Positions 1-11,939 of a stretch of 64,000 nt of DNA are shown here, piece after piece. The stretch spans positions 61,516,039-61,580,038 of the forward strand of contig OY294067.1 in the NCBI GenBank assembly GCA_958510875.1, written 5' to 3'. Both the position numbers and the translations under genes were made by a program. Within the stretch, counting starts at the first letter, position 1. Every line of letters begins with the position of its first letter. Below the pieces are notes generated by a model. That model had not been told where the DNA came from, made no database searches, and saw nothing but the letters and a program-made list of their open reading frames with translations. This DNA is from Endomychus coccineus (taxonomy: Eukaryota; Arthropoda; Insecta; Coleoptera; Endomychidae).

Positions 1-350
1 ATCGGAATTTTTGTATCAACTAATTTCTAGGGCTTCCAGCAAATTTTATTTATTACTTTTAATATGAATGTGCAAAGTCTCTTATTAAAGTTGTGGTTCG
101 CCATAATTAAATGTTTTGCAAAGATTGCATCAGATTTATTATCAATGAAACTACGTTCTTTGATCCGTTTTTTGAAAGTCCTTCCTGTCTGACCAACGTA
201 TATCTTTGAGCAAGATCCACAATTCAGTTAGTTAACCCTACATTTGTCTTCATCAGATGATTTATCTTTATTATTCTTGATAAACTTAGCCAGATTATTC
301 AGCTGGAACTAAATTTGGTTTTTCTGGCGAGATTAATGCGATTTCTTCGG
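1..350 (-). pseudogene. Penelope-like element, GIY-YIG endonuclease fragment
   Basis: Read on the minus strand from about 225 down, the sequence gives NCGSCSKIYVGQTGRTFKK followed by RIKER and AKHLIMANHNFN, which is the YIG half of a GIY-YIG nuclease as carried at the C-terminus of Penelope-like retroelements (PLEs). A segment around 240-300 gives LNNLAKFIKNN, matching the linker of the relic at 16231-16560, so both belong to one subfamily. Frameshifts near 30 and stops near 230-245 break it, and the window edge cuts it off. In an intact PLE this nuclease would nick target DNA to prime reverse transcription. No RT domain remains here. The family call is firm; the exact limits are not. Confidence 0.8.
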
Positions 351-454
351 AACGCGCAGCTGCCCCAACCAGGTATAAATGTGTGTATATATATACAGTT
401 TACTGAAGCAACGCCTCCCCGCCACTCGGTAACTAGCTTCAGGTTCCTAAATCA

Positions 455-1935
455 TGTGCCCTAAGTAGTCTTATTAAACTCAGAACGACTGCCTTCTGCA
501 TCCGGTCTACCAAGATCTGCGTCAAGTTCTCACAGGCCGGAATGATCTTCAAGTTCAAACGCAGCAAAGACCGAATTAAGCTCAAAACACAGATGATCAG
601 AACCACTAATACGACCTTGTGACCTGGGTATAGCGTGCGGACCTTTTCTGCTCCTCTTTCCAGACTATGTTCTCCTGTGCCAACGCAGAGAATTCGATGA
701 TATATATAGTCTTGGTTTGTTTATCAAGGAGGACCACGTCAGGTCTACTTGCTTGTATATAGCAGAAAAGCTATATACAATACAATACAGCTATCGTTTC
801 CGATAATGAACTCAATATCTCCTAGCATGTGAGGCAGCATAGTCTCTTGGTCTATTCCATACGAGTGCCCTGGATGGTACAGCACCCATAGGACCGCATT
901 ATGGTGACGAGCGTACGCCAAAGTGGGAAAGCGTCTCAGGCCCCTTCCGACAGGCCCTGTTGCTGACACTAGGAATCTGCACACCCATCACGTTGCGGCG
1001 ATTGACCAAGATGTTGATTACGCCATCTTGGCAAGTTGCGGTGAATCCCTTGGTCATGGATGTAAGCCCGACTGACCTTAGGTAGCCGGAGGTTAGCACG
1101 GTTGACAAGCTGAGCGTTTTGATGTTTAGGTAGAAACATGCCGCCTGTGCATAAGATCTTGTTCTGCGGCATTTATCTGGGCTTCCAGGCGAGAAGGTTG
1201 AAATTCGCAGTTGCACTCCAGTTGGCCTTCTCGATCGATGTGGAACTCGGAACCAAGTTTTTCCGCAGCTGCTTGATCTGCCTTAACGATAGATGCCTCC
1301 ACTTCTGTAAATTCGTGACTTTTGACAAGGCACAGGAGAGGTCTGAACTCCTTCGAACTTTACAAGCTATACTCAGAACACACTTCGATGCAGAAAACAC
1401 TCCAGAATCAGGAGTGCCCCACCTTCCTGGTTTTATGTATAATATGCTTCATTTTGTGTGTGTCTTTGTCAAGTCTATGCAGCTCATCAAAAGCAGGACT
1501 GGAACGGCAAGCGTATTTGTTGTAAATGCTTTGTTCTGACTCGAAAGTTCGGGAGACCAAATCTTTTGAACAAGGTTTCTGTACTTGCTGCGGGGAGTCA
1601 CCTTTACCTGAGAATTGTCATATTGAGGACGCTGTTCATATCCCAGGTATCGATAGGCCTCTCCAAAATCAAGATGCTTAAAATTTTTCAGTCGGCTAGC
1701 TGCATATTCATGTGCACTTCTGGAGATCATCCTCTCTTCAAATGAAACACCGCCCACTTGTCCAATCACAACTCCATGCCTAAGGTTCGTGTATATTCTT
1801 GAACCATGTGAGAGCTTGATGGGGGTTTTTCTTCCCAGAGGCATACAGGTTCAGATCATCCATGTAAAATAAATGGGTGATCTGCTGCCTCTGTTTAGTG
1901 CTTCAGAGTAATATCCATGAGTTCGTCTTAACGCA
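455..1935 (-). pseudogene. Non-LTR retrotransposon 3' half: RT palm plus restriction-like endonuclease (R2/R4-like)
   Basis: On the minus strand, positions 1855-1866 encode the RT catalytic motif in the context HLFYMDDLNLYASGKK. Further along come YLGYEQRPQ and KNKAFTTNTLAVPVL (about 1500-1680), typical of the thumb of elements whose endonuclease is downstream of the RT. ATCQDGVIN and GPETLSH (about 930-1060) follow, and at about 680-745 RPDVVLLDK and IYIIEFSA, which resemble the PD-(D/E)XK core of a restriction-like endonuclease (RLE). The order RT, zinc-type region, RLE is that of the R2/R4/NeSL group. At least four frameshifts and stops separate the blocks, so it is a dead copy. The 5' part upstream of the YMDD is missing and a plus-strand PLE relic abuts it at about 1950. 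The clade within the RLE group is not determined. Confidence 0.8.
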
Positions 1936-1949
1936 ATGAAATAAATGTT

Positions 1950-2690
1950 GTAGATCTAACTTTAATACGGAAACCTAACTAGATGGTACACCAAACCTTC
2001 TTTGTCGAGAAGATATACCAATTTCAATTCCGATATACCTAAAAAATATCAAAAAAATTTTATTGAAAATACTGAACTAAGAACAATATCTATTGCAAAA
2101 AACAGAAAAAGCTTCAATAAAGAATTGTTATCTCATTGATTTGGTTAATTCTATAACTAGGGGACATAATTCATCGAATATAGAACTCCTCCAGTAAAAC
2201 CAATACCAGTAATGACAGATCAAAGGAAAAAAATTACATATCACTACCATATATTAATGATCTCTCTGAAAAAATAAGTTATTTAGTAAAAAAAATCTTT
2301 GATCTACATATTATGACATAAATGTTATTTAAACAAGAAATGTATTTTACTAAATTGAAAAATAACACACATTTGAAAAATAACCCATTCTGTATATTCC
2401 ATCCCTTCTAAAGATTGTGGAAAAGCATACATCAGCCAATCTTCCTAATACCTCAAGAAAAAATTGAATGGACATGAATATACAAAGAATTCAACCACTG
2501 CACTTAGTAAACACGTAAAATACACAAACCATTCATTTTATTACAACAATACAAAAATGTTCAATATTGAAAAGAATAATGATGAATGTTTGATGTTAGA
2601 AAGTATCCAAATTGAAAGATACAATGTTGTAATGACAAAATTGATGCTAATCTTCCAAAACTTTATAATAATCTGATTCAAACTTAACCA
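1950..2690 (+). pseudogene. Penelope-like element, RT C-terminus plus GIY-YIG domain
   Basis: The plus strand shows IRKPN at about 1960 (the RKP-type motif after the RT palm), then NFNSDIPKKYQKN and ENTELRTISIAKN. After a gap come KDCGKAYIGQSS (about 2410-2440, the YIG half of GIY-YIG) and TTALSKHVKYTNHSFYYNN with LMLESIQIERY (2487-2620), the conserved end of a PLE nuclease domain. Several frameshifts and stops interrupt it; only the last 70 codons (2464-2676) are open. It is back to back with the minus-strand RLE relic at 455-1935. Its hairpin spacing and wording differ from the PLE at 1-350, so it represents another lineage. Confidence 0.75.
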
Positions 2691-3711
2691 ATATTATTCG
2701 AGGATATTTGACATCAAAAACTTCCGATATTTTCATGTAAAATCAGTATACACTACGAGTGTATGAAGAGTGTATATAAAAATTGTTTTTTTTTAATACA
2801 GTACCAATAAAAGTAAAGTGAGTTGTATTTTTGGTGCCCATAAAATAGTAATTTTCAAGAAATCTCAATTTCTGTGGATGTAGGAACAAACACGTATTTC
2901 CCTAAGAATTATCGTCCTAGTTCATACGAACATAATTAATGACGTGATGGAGAAGATCCAACAGTTAAACTGTACCTATCTGGACAGTTGATGAGTTCAA
3001 GTCGTGATTGAATATCACATATCAAATAGAGTTGATCAGTGCTGCACTTTCTGGATTATAATAAATAATCTCAATTCAAAGTGAATTAAAAATTGAATTC
3101 CGAACATTCCCAGATGAACTAAAATATTCTTTTCATTATTTTATAGCGGCACTCGCTACAAGTGACTTCCAAGAAAATATCGTCTCTCACTGAATTAGTT
3201 ATGGAAGTAATAACTTGAACAGGTCATGCCATAAAAGAGTTACAGGCCCCGAAAGATCAAACCTCATATATGTTTCATAGTAAGCACTCGATGGTAATTT
3301 TTTCGAATATCTCCGACAGTCGTCAGATACAGTGTTTACGGCCAGTGTCCGGCAATATCAATAACATTGAGAATGAATGTATTTTCCGATTTGATTTAGC
3401 CTGAATTTTATCGACATGGGACTTCCTTCCTAGGGAAATCAATTTATTTACAACATGTTCTTATAAGTTTATGGTTTCAATTCTACACACTACAACGTAA
3501 TTTGTAATTGAATGTATTATTGATATCAAAATACAGCATACTGTTCTTCGTTTGCTTGCATTACCTTCACATTACGTAACGGTATTCCTTGAATCAATCT
3601 AATTCTCGAAGAGGTCTTACAACCACAATTTTTCATCTTTCGATGATCAAAATGAACAATTATCCAAATCATAGAATTTGAAAGTTACCAATATGAAGAG
3701 CATTATTGAAA
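2691..3711. other. AT-rich sequence, nothing recognised
   Basis: No reading frame, repeat pair or RNA gene can be supported here on either strand. Confidence 0.5.
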
Positions 3712-3897
3712 ATTTATTTATTTTCCATGTCAATATGATTTACTAATTTTTTTATCATTTATTTATTAATTTGTTCATATATAAACTATTTATAGGAAGA
3801 AATATGGTGCTTGCCCATTATGGCAAATTAATTTATTTTTCACGTCAATAATTAAGTTATTTTCGTACCGTTTATTTATTAATTTGTCCATATCATT
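3712..3897. repeat. Two direct copies of an about 70-bp AT-rich unit
   Basis: The segments 3712-3785 and 3825-3897 align over their length: both contain a TTTATT-rich start, a CATGTCAATA/CACGTCAATA block and the shared end TTTATTTATTAATTTGT. They lie about 112 bp apart and look like a local tandem duplication of a unit of that size. Confidence 0.6.
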
Positions 3898-4147
3898 TTG
3901 TAATGATAATGCAGGATCAGATTTTTATTTTTTATAAGCTGTTTCATCTTCCAATTCCTTATTTTGTTTTCATAGTCATCTCTATGTATTATGATTGCTT
4001 TATTACAATTATCTGCGTTCAACATCATATTCGAGGGTTAGCATCTTCATCTAAAAACTATTCAGTTTTTTTGCATGATAGTTCAAATGATTTTCTGTTA
4101 TGCCAGCCAGTTTCTGTTTTTTGTTTGTGTAAATTAGTTTATATCTT

Positions 4148-4172
4148 CCGATGAGGGCCGGGATACCGAAAC
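4148..4172 (+). other. Hammerhead-like core, PLE-type
   Basis: CCGATGAG, a short GG...CC hairpin and CGAAACG lie within 25 bases, close to the hammerhead pattern CUGAUGAG-stem II-CGAAAC. Only one base of the CTGATGA heptamer differs. PLE terminal repeats are known to carry hammerhead motifs. No element body is recognisable on either side, so this may be a lone terminal-repeat remnant. A folding test is needed to tell a ribozyme relic from chance. Confidence 0.35.
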
Positions 4173-4569
4173 GTAGGTGAAACGAAATTATAAAAGATAT
4201 GTAACCTATTCATAATTGAATAATTTCACTATACATATCATATAACATTTCTTTAGAAGACTGATGGTAGTAGGAATTAAAAAATATTGGTCATAGAAGC
4301 CTGCAGGGAACAGTGTTTGGCATACTTTATCCAACAAGTACATCAATAATTTGTTCTCTGTATCTTTATAGTTCTAAGATAATCGGTTTTACATATGATA
4401 CAGTTTCATTGTACAAAGGCATTAAGCTCATATGTTTTGACAAAACATTTTAATAAAACAGATTGCGTTTTTCCTATATATACAAAAATCGAGTTCTCCA
4501 CCCGAAACAATCAATATTATTAGTGGTAAATCAAACTATTCCTACCTATTGCGATTCACATTGAATATT

Positions 4570-4832
4570 TAGGATTGACACTATGAAATTATAGTATGGG
4601 GTGGTACATACAACTGTCAAATAAACCACTTGGGAGGCTTTTCAAGATAATAAAATGGAGAAAAAAGTATGTCTCATATTTATTATAATTATTAAGAGTC
4701 GAAAATGTGATTTGATTGAACATGATAGGATAAATGATGCGCTCATTATTCCAAAAGCCACAAAAGTTATTGAGCAAAGATATTTCACATTCGTGGCTCC
4801 TAGAGTATACAACAAGTTAACACCACCTTAAG
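4570..4832 (+). pseudogene. Non-LTR retrotransposon, C-terminal end of RT (CR1/Jockey-like)
   Basis: The plus strand encodes HYEIIVWGGTYNCQIN at about 4578-4620 and, after a frameshift and stops, IIPKATKVIEQRYFTF followed by VAPRVYNKL at about 4745-4825. The pair YGIIVWGGTY and a final P-x-YN-x-LP block mark the end of CR1/Jockey-type RT proteins. A stop follows at once at 4830. The fragment is short and broken and the rest of the element is absent. The relic at 41250-41700 shows the same two landmarks on the other strand. Confidence 0.65.
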
Positions 4833-5164
4833 TGAAATATTGCCATTCTGTCAACCTATTCGAAAGTGGAAGCAAAAAATAGTTACAGTAGCCAATTTAA
4901 TATCAATTAACTAACCACTCCCTTCACTCAATAAGCTCCTTTTGAAAGCACAATTTTTCGCTTTCGGACACTTCTGAAATCTAGAATATCGTACTATATG
5001 ATATCATGACATTGACAGGTCATTTGAATTGAGAACATATGTCTATTACAACCCTAACTGTCTAAAACCATTGACATAAACATTGTCAACTTGACTTTCA
5101 TGATATCACAGAGTAATTCATGTGATGTAACCTTTCTAGAGAAGCTATGATCCATAACCATTGA
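4833..5164. other. Unassigned AT-rich sequence
   Basis: Nothing recognised; it may contain the untranslated tail of the non-LTR fragment that ends just upstream. Confidence 0.4.
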
Positions 5165-5780
5165 TTATCTCTACGACGGTATATAATATAGTGTAAGGGA
5201 ACTATTGGAATCGACCCAAAATGTTTATGGATTTTTGCGGATATATCCGCTTCGATCTGTAATGAATGAATAATTTATTTTTGACATGTGTGTGTGTGTT
5301 GTGTGCGTGCTTGCGCAACCCACTGTAGCGACGATTGCGCCGTTCCTATTGGTCGTATAGATTTGAAATTTTACACACCGCTTTAAAGTTGAGGAAGTAG
5401 GAACTATATTGTTTTTGAGCACGGTAGCCAGTTTCAATTGGTATTTCTGACATCCATCTACGGATTTTCAAACGAAATTTCATATTTTATATAATAATAA
5501 TAACAACAATGTCCTTCTGTTTATAAATATACATCACACGCATATGTTTGAATCGAAGAAGTGTCCGAAATTCTTATTTTAAGATTCAAGTGCCTATGTT
5601 ATGTCTTTATTCTCTGGAAAATGTTGATAGTTGATAAATTTCTCAAGTCAGTCTGAACAGTGGGTCCGTATAAAAAGTACAGTTGTGAAATACATTATAA
5701 TTTTATTGTAACATAGTGTTACATAACGTGTTTCATTATAAGATTCTAAATCATTACAAGTTTTTTTTATTTGGCCTCGT
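5165..5780 (+). repeat. Dispersed repeat copy A (related to 51165-51800)
   Basis: Colinear with 51165-51800 over about 600 bp. Shared landmarks in order are a TTTTTGACATG/TGTGTG stretch, a GACGACTGCGC/GACGATTGCGC block, GAAGTGTCCGAAATT, ATTTTAAGAT with CTTATGTCTTTA, GAAATACATTAT and a final region rich in GTAACAT. The GT-rich microsatellite sits at the same place in both copies, so it belongs to the element. No coding sequence is seen, and the class (SINE, MITE or untranslated end of a larger element) cannot be decided from two copies. Confidence 0.6.
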
Positions 5781-6789
5781 TGTTGTGTTATTATGATCAT
5801 CGCTTTAATTTTCGTTGCCGTTGCCGCCGGATCCACCATATTCCGGAACGTATATTCAACGTTAATCATTCTTTTTCACGAAAACTGGTTGAAGTGGAAA
5901 TTTGGGATTTGGCACGTTTTCAGGAATTACTTGGGGGGTAGCCGACGGTTTACTTTTGGCGATCCAAATTCCCGTTTACGTGTTATTACGTCAAATGTGT
6001 GAGTTTTCGAAATTCATTATCTTTGATGAAATTCTCTGGGTCCGTTATTTTTGGTGTTCCGAATCCTATTGAAATTGGAGAGAATCGGAAAATGGAGAAT
6101 ACATTTTTTGGGCGTGTATATTTTTGAAAAAGGTGTCATTTTGGAAAGCTGCGGAAAATTCGTGAGGATTGAAAAACCCAAGACTGCTTTTTAGAGAATT
6201 TAGAGGAGAAATCTATGTAAACTTCTCCATTTAGGAGATGTCGAGAAAATTAACTCTTGAGGAGGAATGAGAAAACATTCATTTAGAGGTCAAAAAAATC
6301 AAGGTTTTTATGTATTTTCTCGAAAAATTGTTTCATATGAAACCTGATGATGAGAATGTACGCCAAAGACCATACAAGAGGTCAATTTAGAAATGCTATA
6401 AATATATGATGTCTTTTGTACAGGGTGAGCTAGTTGAATTTAAGCTTTGTTTCGAGTTTTAAAACGACACATCACCACATAATATCGTATTACTGGGAAA
6501 CCGAATAGAATAATACATACGTACCAAAAAATTACATCGATCTAAAAGTCTCAAAAGTGACAGCAGGGTTCTCCTTTCCATCTACGTTCAATTTGCGCTA
6601 CATGTACCCGCGTTTGTTAATCAAATCATAGCGCTAAGGGCTTTGATGAATATCTTCAAAATTCCTGACCCTCTTGTTCGTCTATCAATCTATCTATCTA
6701 TTTGTACGTTCGCTTGAAGTGAATTTTGACTTAACTTCTAGTCGTCAAATTCTCTTGAAATTTGGCAGGTGATCATCATTCTGGTGAAA
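5781..6789. other. Unassigned; small frame with a signal-like start
   Basis: A 69-codon plus-strand frame at 5793-6002 starts MIIALIFVAVAAGSTIF, which looks like a hydrophobic signal peptide, but nothing downstream resembles a known protein and no splice site or promoter supports it. The rest shows no repeat or gene that I can name. Confidence 0.35.
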
Positions 6790-7465
6790 ATGTATTATGG
6801 CATATTTATAAAAGAGAAATACAAGATGACGGATGAATTTTGTCATTATTATCAGATTGTTTTCAAAATTTGTATATGGGGTTTTTGAGGATGGACATCA
6901 TGATTTTTCAGTCAAAATTTGAAAATTCAAGGTGGTGGTTGAGTTAGATGCTTATAGTACGATTCATTTCAAAATTGGTATGTGATGGAATTTGGAATCG
7001 GAAATCATAATTTCTTAGTGAAATTTCTAAAATTCAATATGGAGGCTAGGTTGACGGACGAGTTTTATGATTATGGTCCGATTCTTATCAAAATTGGTAT
7101 ATGGGAGTTGTTGAGGTCGGAGATCATGATTTTTAGACAAAATTCGAAAATTCAAGATGGCAGACGAGTTTTGTGATTATGGTCCTATTTTATTCAAAAT
7201 TAGTATATGAGTGTTTCCCAGGTGGGAGACGATGCATTTTTGATCAAAATTCAAAACTTCGTGGTGGGCGAGTTAGACGATTATAGTAGTCCAATTCTTT
7301 TCAAAATCGTTATTTTGGGGTTTTTGGGGTGGAAGATCATGATTTTTATGTACACAATTCAAAAATTAAATACATCAGCTAGGATGGCGGACACGTTTTG
7401 GGATTATACTCATATTCTATTCAAAATTGGTATATGGGGTTTTTGGGGTCGGAGATCATGATTTT
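6790..7465. repeat. Minisatellite of diverged units, about 110-130 bp each
   Basis: Five to six imperfect copies run head to tail. Each holds a TTCAAAATTGGTATATGG block, a GGTCGGAGATCATGATTTTT block, CAAAATTCAAAAATTCAA and GATGGCGGACGAGTTTTG with GATTATGGTCC. The open frames at 6982-7176 and 7207-7461 are translations of these units, not genes. The GGTCGGAGATCATGAT block recalls the GGGTCGCTGATCACGA block in the arms of the large inverted-repeat elements, so the array may be an expanded piece of one. Confidence 0.8.
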
Positions 7466-9142
7466 CTATTTCTTTTCATACACTTTAAAACGAAATTGTT
7501 TTCAAATTTATAGTGAAATTATCCATAATTAGTTTCATGATTGCTCAGGAATGTCATAATCAACATCAACTGAATGTTTTAACGGCTATTTAATTCGACT
7601 TTCTTACTCATGTTGTTATAGATCTACATAATCTGATGAGAAGCTGCTCTTTTAAATAATTCAAGTTTACTTTATGGAAGCACCAGAACATATTTATTAC
7701 GGATAATCTAAAGATTTGTTCGATTTTTGAATTTTTCATACAAATACGGAGTAGATTCATCATAAAACTTACTGCAGCGGTTCTAAATCAAAATGGTTCC
7801 TACCAGTTTGAGTGGTTCAAAAAGAATTTATTATTAGTTCACTGATATTGGATGAGATTTATCTTTTTTGGATGAGTTTTATTGTTGAGTTCCTAGCACA
7901 CCATGATTGATGGAACCAAAATATCGTAGCATTATTGAATTGGTTTCTTTTTCTGGGCTTATGAATCCTTTTGTCGGCTTGCGAACCGCTTCTGTTTGAA
8001 TCACATCTAGTTTGGAACCAGTTATGGTGCCATTAATTTGATCAATTTTCTTTTAGTTATATGTTCTACTATCAAAATTTGAAATATCCTGCCGAAGAAG
8101 ATCTTATGTTAGTTTCCACTCCCGAATACAGTTTTTCGGTACAACAATTTGAGTGAAACGCAGCCATTTAGTCAGTATGAGACAGAGCGAGTTAATGAAA
8201 CCGCTATCTCAGGCAGCTGAATCACAATCAAATTCAAATGTGTTTGAAAGGAGGTGGGTTCAAAGATGAACATCATGGTGTAGTAAAACTGCGATTTGGC
8301 CATCAACATGTACGCCGTGTTTAAGACGACGACACCCCAGGGTGAGATTCTTCCTCAAGGCACGCATCAGCTCTTCCAGTCGCTTACTTCATATCCATTC
8401 GATAGCATTTAAATTTGTTATCCGAACTATCAGTTTGCCTCCGTAAATACATAACTTCATACTATCTCTAAAAGTGAACATATAAAATAGCCCTATAAAC
8501 ATGAAATTAATATCCAGTGAGGAATATTTTGGATTCATTCTAATATGTCTGCAAAATTTATTCAATCAAGTATTCGATGGATTTATCAGAGTTCTTACAA
8601 CTGTTTTCGGATCAATGATAATAGTTGTGACGGCAGTTCACAAGCTCGTTGCTTCATCATTAAACTAAAACCAGTAAATAATCCTGTCATTTTATAAATG
8701 ATACGAGTAAATCAGATTAACTAGGTCATTAAGCAGCTGCGATTGATATTTGATGTGTCTTTCCAGATTTCCAATGAGTCTCTTGGCATCCCCTCAATAT
8801 CTGACAATCTCAATGTTATGTGGGAAAATTATGATTATTTTCAAATGAATAGTTTGAAAACGAGAAGAGGATTTTTGTAAATTACAATAGTACTAACTTA
8901 TTAACTTCCGATTTACAAAATTGTCTGTAGAATCTTTAATGTGACATATTTAATTGTAACATTTACTTTGAGGTCAAAATGGAACTACTAGTCCATGTTT
9001 GGAAACTATAATGCAATTTTTTTTATTTCAGAGGTAACACCAAAATGTTACTGAAAAATTAGTATCTCACTTATTTCGCTGATATCTCTGAAAGAATAGC
9101 TAATATACTTCAGTTTGCAGAATTCCTATTTCATTCCATCGT
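7466..9142. other. Unassigned AT-rich sequence
   Basis: I see no supported gene, repeat pair or RNA. Short frames here are typical of chance in AT-rich DNA. Confidence 0.5.
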
Positions 9143-9168
9143 TTGATAAAGCCACCGTATGGTGAAAC
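9143..9168 (+). other. PLE-type hammerhead-like core (degenerate)
   Basis: TTGATAA, hairpin GCCACCGTATGGT (stem CCA/TGG with extensions) and GAAAC occur in the order CTGATGA-stem-GAAAC. The hairpin family is the one found at 42018-42043 beside a PLE body (GCCA...TGGT), which supports a PLE origin. Two bases of the first heptamer differ from the core. Confidence 0.35.
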
Positions 9169-9437
9169 ATGTTACGTTTCATTTAATAAAAACAAAGTTT
9201 GTGAATTCCTATTTTATTTCGAACAGATTTGATAACCTGCTTACATCAAGTTGGATACATCCCGATATTATCTCTAGTTCGCATCAAATTTTTATTTTAT
9301 TCATTTATATAGTTATTTATTACTGCTTACATGAATCATACATATAAGTGTAATAAAATGTTCATAAAGGACATGTGAGCGTACTCGTCTTGGATCAAGC
9401 AGCTATGAAAATCAAGATGAATTTTATTAGGTAACAC

Positions 9438-9646
9438 TAAACTTAGCTATTGTTAAGAAATAATCACCCTTATTCACTAAAAATACACTAGACTAGAACT
9501 CTGAAGATGACTACTTGGTAGCCGAAAGGTCCTCCGTTCTTCAATAGTATTTTTAGTAGATAAAATTGATTATTTCTCATCGATAGTGTTATAATATTTC
9601 CACACTCTACACCATGTACCCTTTTATAGTTCATTAAACTAAGCTA
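9438..9646. mobile_element. Small palindromic element with hammerhead-like core and near-perfect 12-bp direct repeats
   Basis: The segment 9450-9634 has inverted arms: AAATAATCACCCTTAT...ACTAAAAATAC at 9456-9490 is the reverse complement of the AGTATTTTTAGTAGAT to TGATTATTTC stretch at 9546-9576. Between them CTGAAGA (9501-9507), a CTAC-TTG-GTAG hairpin and GAAA (9524-9527) form a hammerhead-like core. TAAACTTAGCTA (9438-9449) and TAAACTAAGCTA (9635-9646) flank the unit and differ at one base, as expected of an old target-site duplication. No coding sequence. The same terminal sequence occurs at 14.7-15.3, 16.8, 26.1, 27.8 and 40.2 kb. Confidence 0.6.
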
Positions 9647-10229
9647 ACCTAAACTAAAATCCTATTTATATAGATGTCGTTGAAATGTTAAAACTGAAAT
9701 GTAACCAAACATTTTCTTAGTTCAAAAGTTTTTAAAGATGATCTACTGATTCATCAATTTAATGAGATTCTATTGAAAATAACATTAATAATAATAGTGA
9801 TATCTTTTTTCTCTATCAAGAGAGATAGAGTGTTGTAATTTTCGATAATAAATTTTTTCAAGTGAAATTTGAATTTCAACAATTTTATTATATAATTTTA
9901 CTCCATTATATTTTGAATTTTCCCGACATACAGTTTTACCAACGTTTTTGTATGTTAACAGATCATTAAAATTTGCTCTAGTTTCTTAACAATGATTTAT
10001 CTTGAAAAATATACACTGTTATGAATGTATTTCATTGCTGACAGCATGTACAGACCTTTTATGTTCAATATATTATTCCAATATGAAGAGGTTGTGCACT
10101 TTTTCTGCTCTCTTTCTGAAAAATTATTCGCAATATATAATTTTGAGCTAATCGTAGAGGCCTTAAGATATTATAATAAGCTGAGCCTCAAATGCTTATC
10201 CCATATCTAACTAAGGATGTAACCAAACT
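9647..10229. other. Unassigned AT-rich sequence
   Basis: A small hairpin CTCTATC/GATAGAG lies near 9812-9830. Nothing else is recognised, and the 61-codon frame at 10025 has no support. Confidence 0.4.
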
Positions 10230-11330
10230 GTTGTAAGTCATAAACAGAATTTTCTCGTTAAGAATATTTCCTAGTAGGTACATAAAATTCACATATTAAG
10301 TTTCTAATTCTTGTGTTCAAATAATGGACATGAGTTAACCACTTGAGATATTGATCTATATAAATGCCCAAATATTTTATTATGTAGGTATTTTGCACAA
10401 TATCAGTGGTGTCATTTAAAATTTGGGGCTCTAAGTTATTCGCTAGACCAGTATCAATTGGCGAAAAAACCAAGTATTTAGTCTTAGAAACATTCAGCTT
10501 CAATAGGTCCACATATAACCAAGATTTCACAATATTAATAGCTTCTTGCGATATTTGCCGTACTTGATCCCAAGACCATGCAGAGCATATTAAGACCGTA
10601 TCATCTGCGTATGAGAGAATTATGAAGTGTTGGTTACAATTCTACAATTTATGAATGAACATCAGAAATAGCGTTGGTATAATTGTGCCTTGTGGTACAC
10701 CTATTTTTATTGTTTTGATATTACTAATGGCATCGCCAACCTCTACTTGCTGGTTTCTATCAAAGCTGAAAACATTGATGACATAATGTACTTTTTTGTG
10801 TAGGTTGGACCAAATTTATTTTTTTATGTTCGTTTGTTATCTCATTAAAGATTTCCCATGTCTTTTCATAGTTACAGCCAGCCTGATTTAATTTTTGTTT
10901 ATAATATTAATTTTTATTAAATTTTATCAAATTAGTCAGAAAATTTTGAAACTTTTTATATTCTTGTCTGAGGTCTAAGCTTGCTTGATTTTCTAATAAT
11001 TTTCGTTTCAAATTATCTCTTTTCTTTATTGAAATTAGAATTCCCACAGTTATCTATGATTTTAGTTTTCTTGTTTTATTAGTAATTTTAATATTAGTAG
11101 TAGCTGGAGCAATACAGTTAGAGAGGGAGTTATAGAACATTATGTTGCAGTGTGAGCATTCTGTTATCTGTATGTCATTCCTGCTTATGTTTTTTATATT
11201 AGTGAGAACTTTGTCATGATTAATTTTTGTTACCCAATACATTTTTTTTAGTAAAACGGTCTGGAGGAGTACAATTTTTAAGAAGAATGCCATGAGGTGG
11301 ATTTCATTTTTCAATTGAATTTCAATCAAT
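10230..11330 (-). pseudogene. Non-LTR retrotransposon relic: linker and first half of RT (CR1/Jockey-like)
   Basis: On the minus strand, reading down from 11330, come a long linker ending NKTRKLKS and, past a stop, KKRDNLKRKLLENQ (about 11000-11060). Next are KLNQAGCNYEKTWEIF and NEITNEHKKIN (about 10810-10900), the usual approach to a non-LTR RT. Then follow IKIGVPQGTIIPTLF (about 10665-10715, the GVPQG motif), SYADDTVLI (about 10580-10605, catalytic YADD), LKLNVSKTKYLVF and YIIKYLGIYID (10340-10510). Stops and frameshifts at about 10630, 10800 and 10900 kill it. The endonuclease domain and the RT C-terminus are missing. RT motif order and wording fit the CR1/Jockey group; the clade is not certain. 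Confidence 0.8.
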
Positions 11331-11939
11331 ACTGTTTCGAAATAATGATGTCAGCTTGTTCATCGGGAAACAGATTCTGGAATGTATTCTTAGGTGAAGT
11401 TAAACTCGTGAAGCGGCAAGAATTTATTGAGGATCCAACTATGGCTACAATTTCACAATCCTACATTTGGGTTCCTTTAAATTGCGAAAAATATAATTAG
11501 TCGTGTTGACTGATTGATCGTTATCAAATTTCAGAAATATAAGAACGTATGAATTAAAGTGAAAATACCGATTTGTGTAATGATACCAAAACCACAAACT
11601 GTCATAACTCAAATAATGTATTTCGACAAATAAGCACTAGTAAAATTTGAATGAAGCTACTTTTAGATATTCCATCCTTACAGATGAAAACAAAGGAATG
11701 TTAAAGTGATATTTGAAAAAGTAAAATTTATTGTTTTTATCATCACTATAGTAGTTCTAATGTATCCTAGAACCACAAGCGAAGGATATGTCTCAAATGT
11801 CCTACATCTACTAATCGATTTTTTGTTTCAAATTCACTGGAAATTGCATTAGTAATTACTAATCCAGATTTGAGTTCCTATTTTATTGGAACCAATTTCC
11901 AGAACCATACATAATCAACAAAAATTTCGAGGGGAGAAA
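11331..11939. other. Unassigned AT-rich sequence
   Basis: No element or gene recognised. The 67-codon plus-strand frame starting at 11297 overlaps the antisense retroelement relic and is not supported. Confidence 0.4.

Noticed and set aside
745..984. 79-codon frame and overlapping frames at 899-1216 as separate genes
   Set aside because: They are shifted-frame pieces of one decayed RLE retrotransposon protein.
5793..6002. Small secreted protein with a signal-like N-terminus
   Set aside because: Only the hydrophobic start is suggestive; there is no promoter, splice or homology support and it lies beside a repeat.
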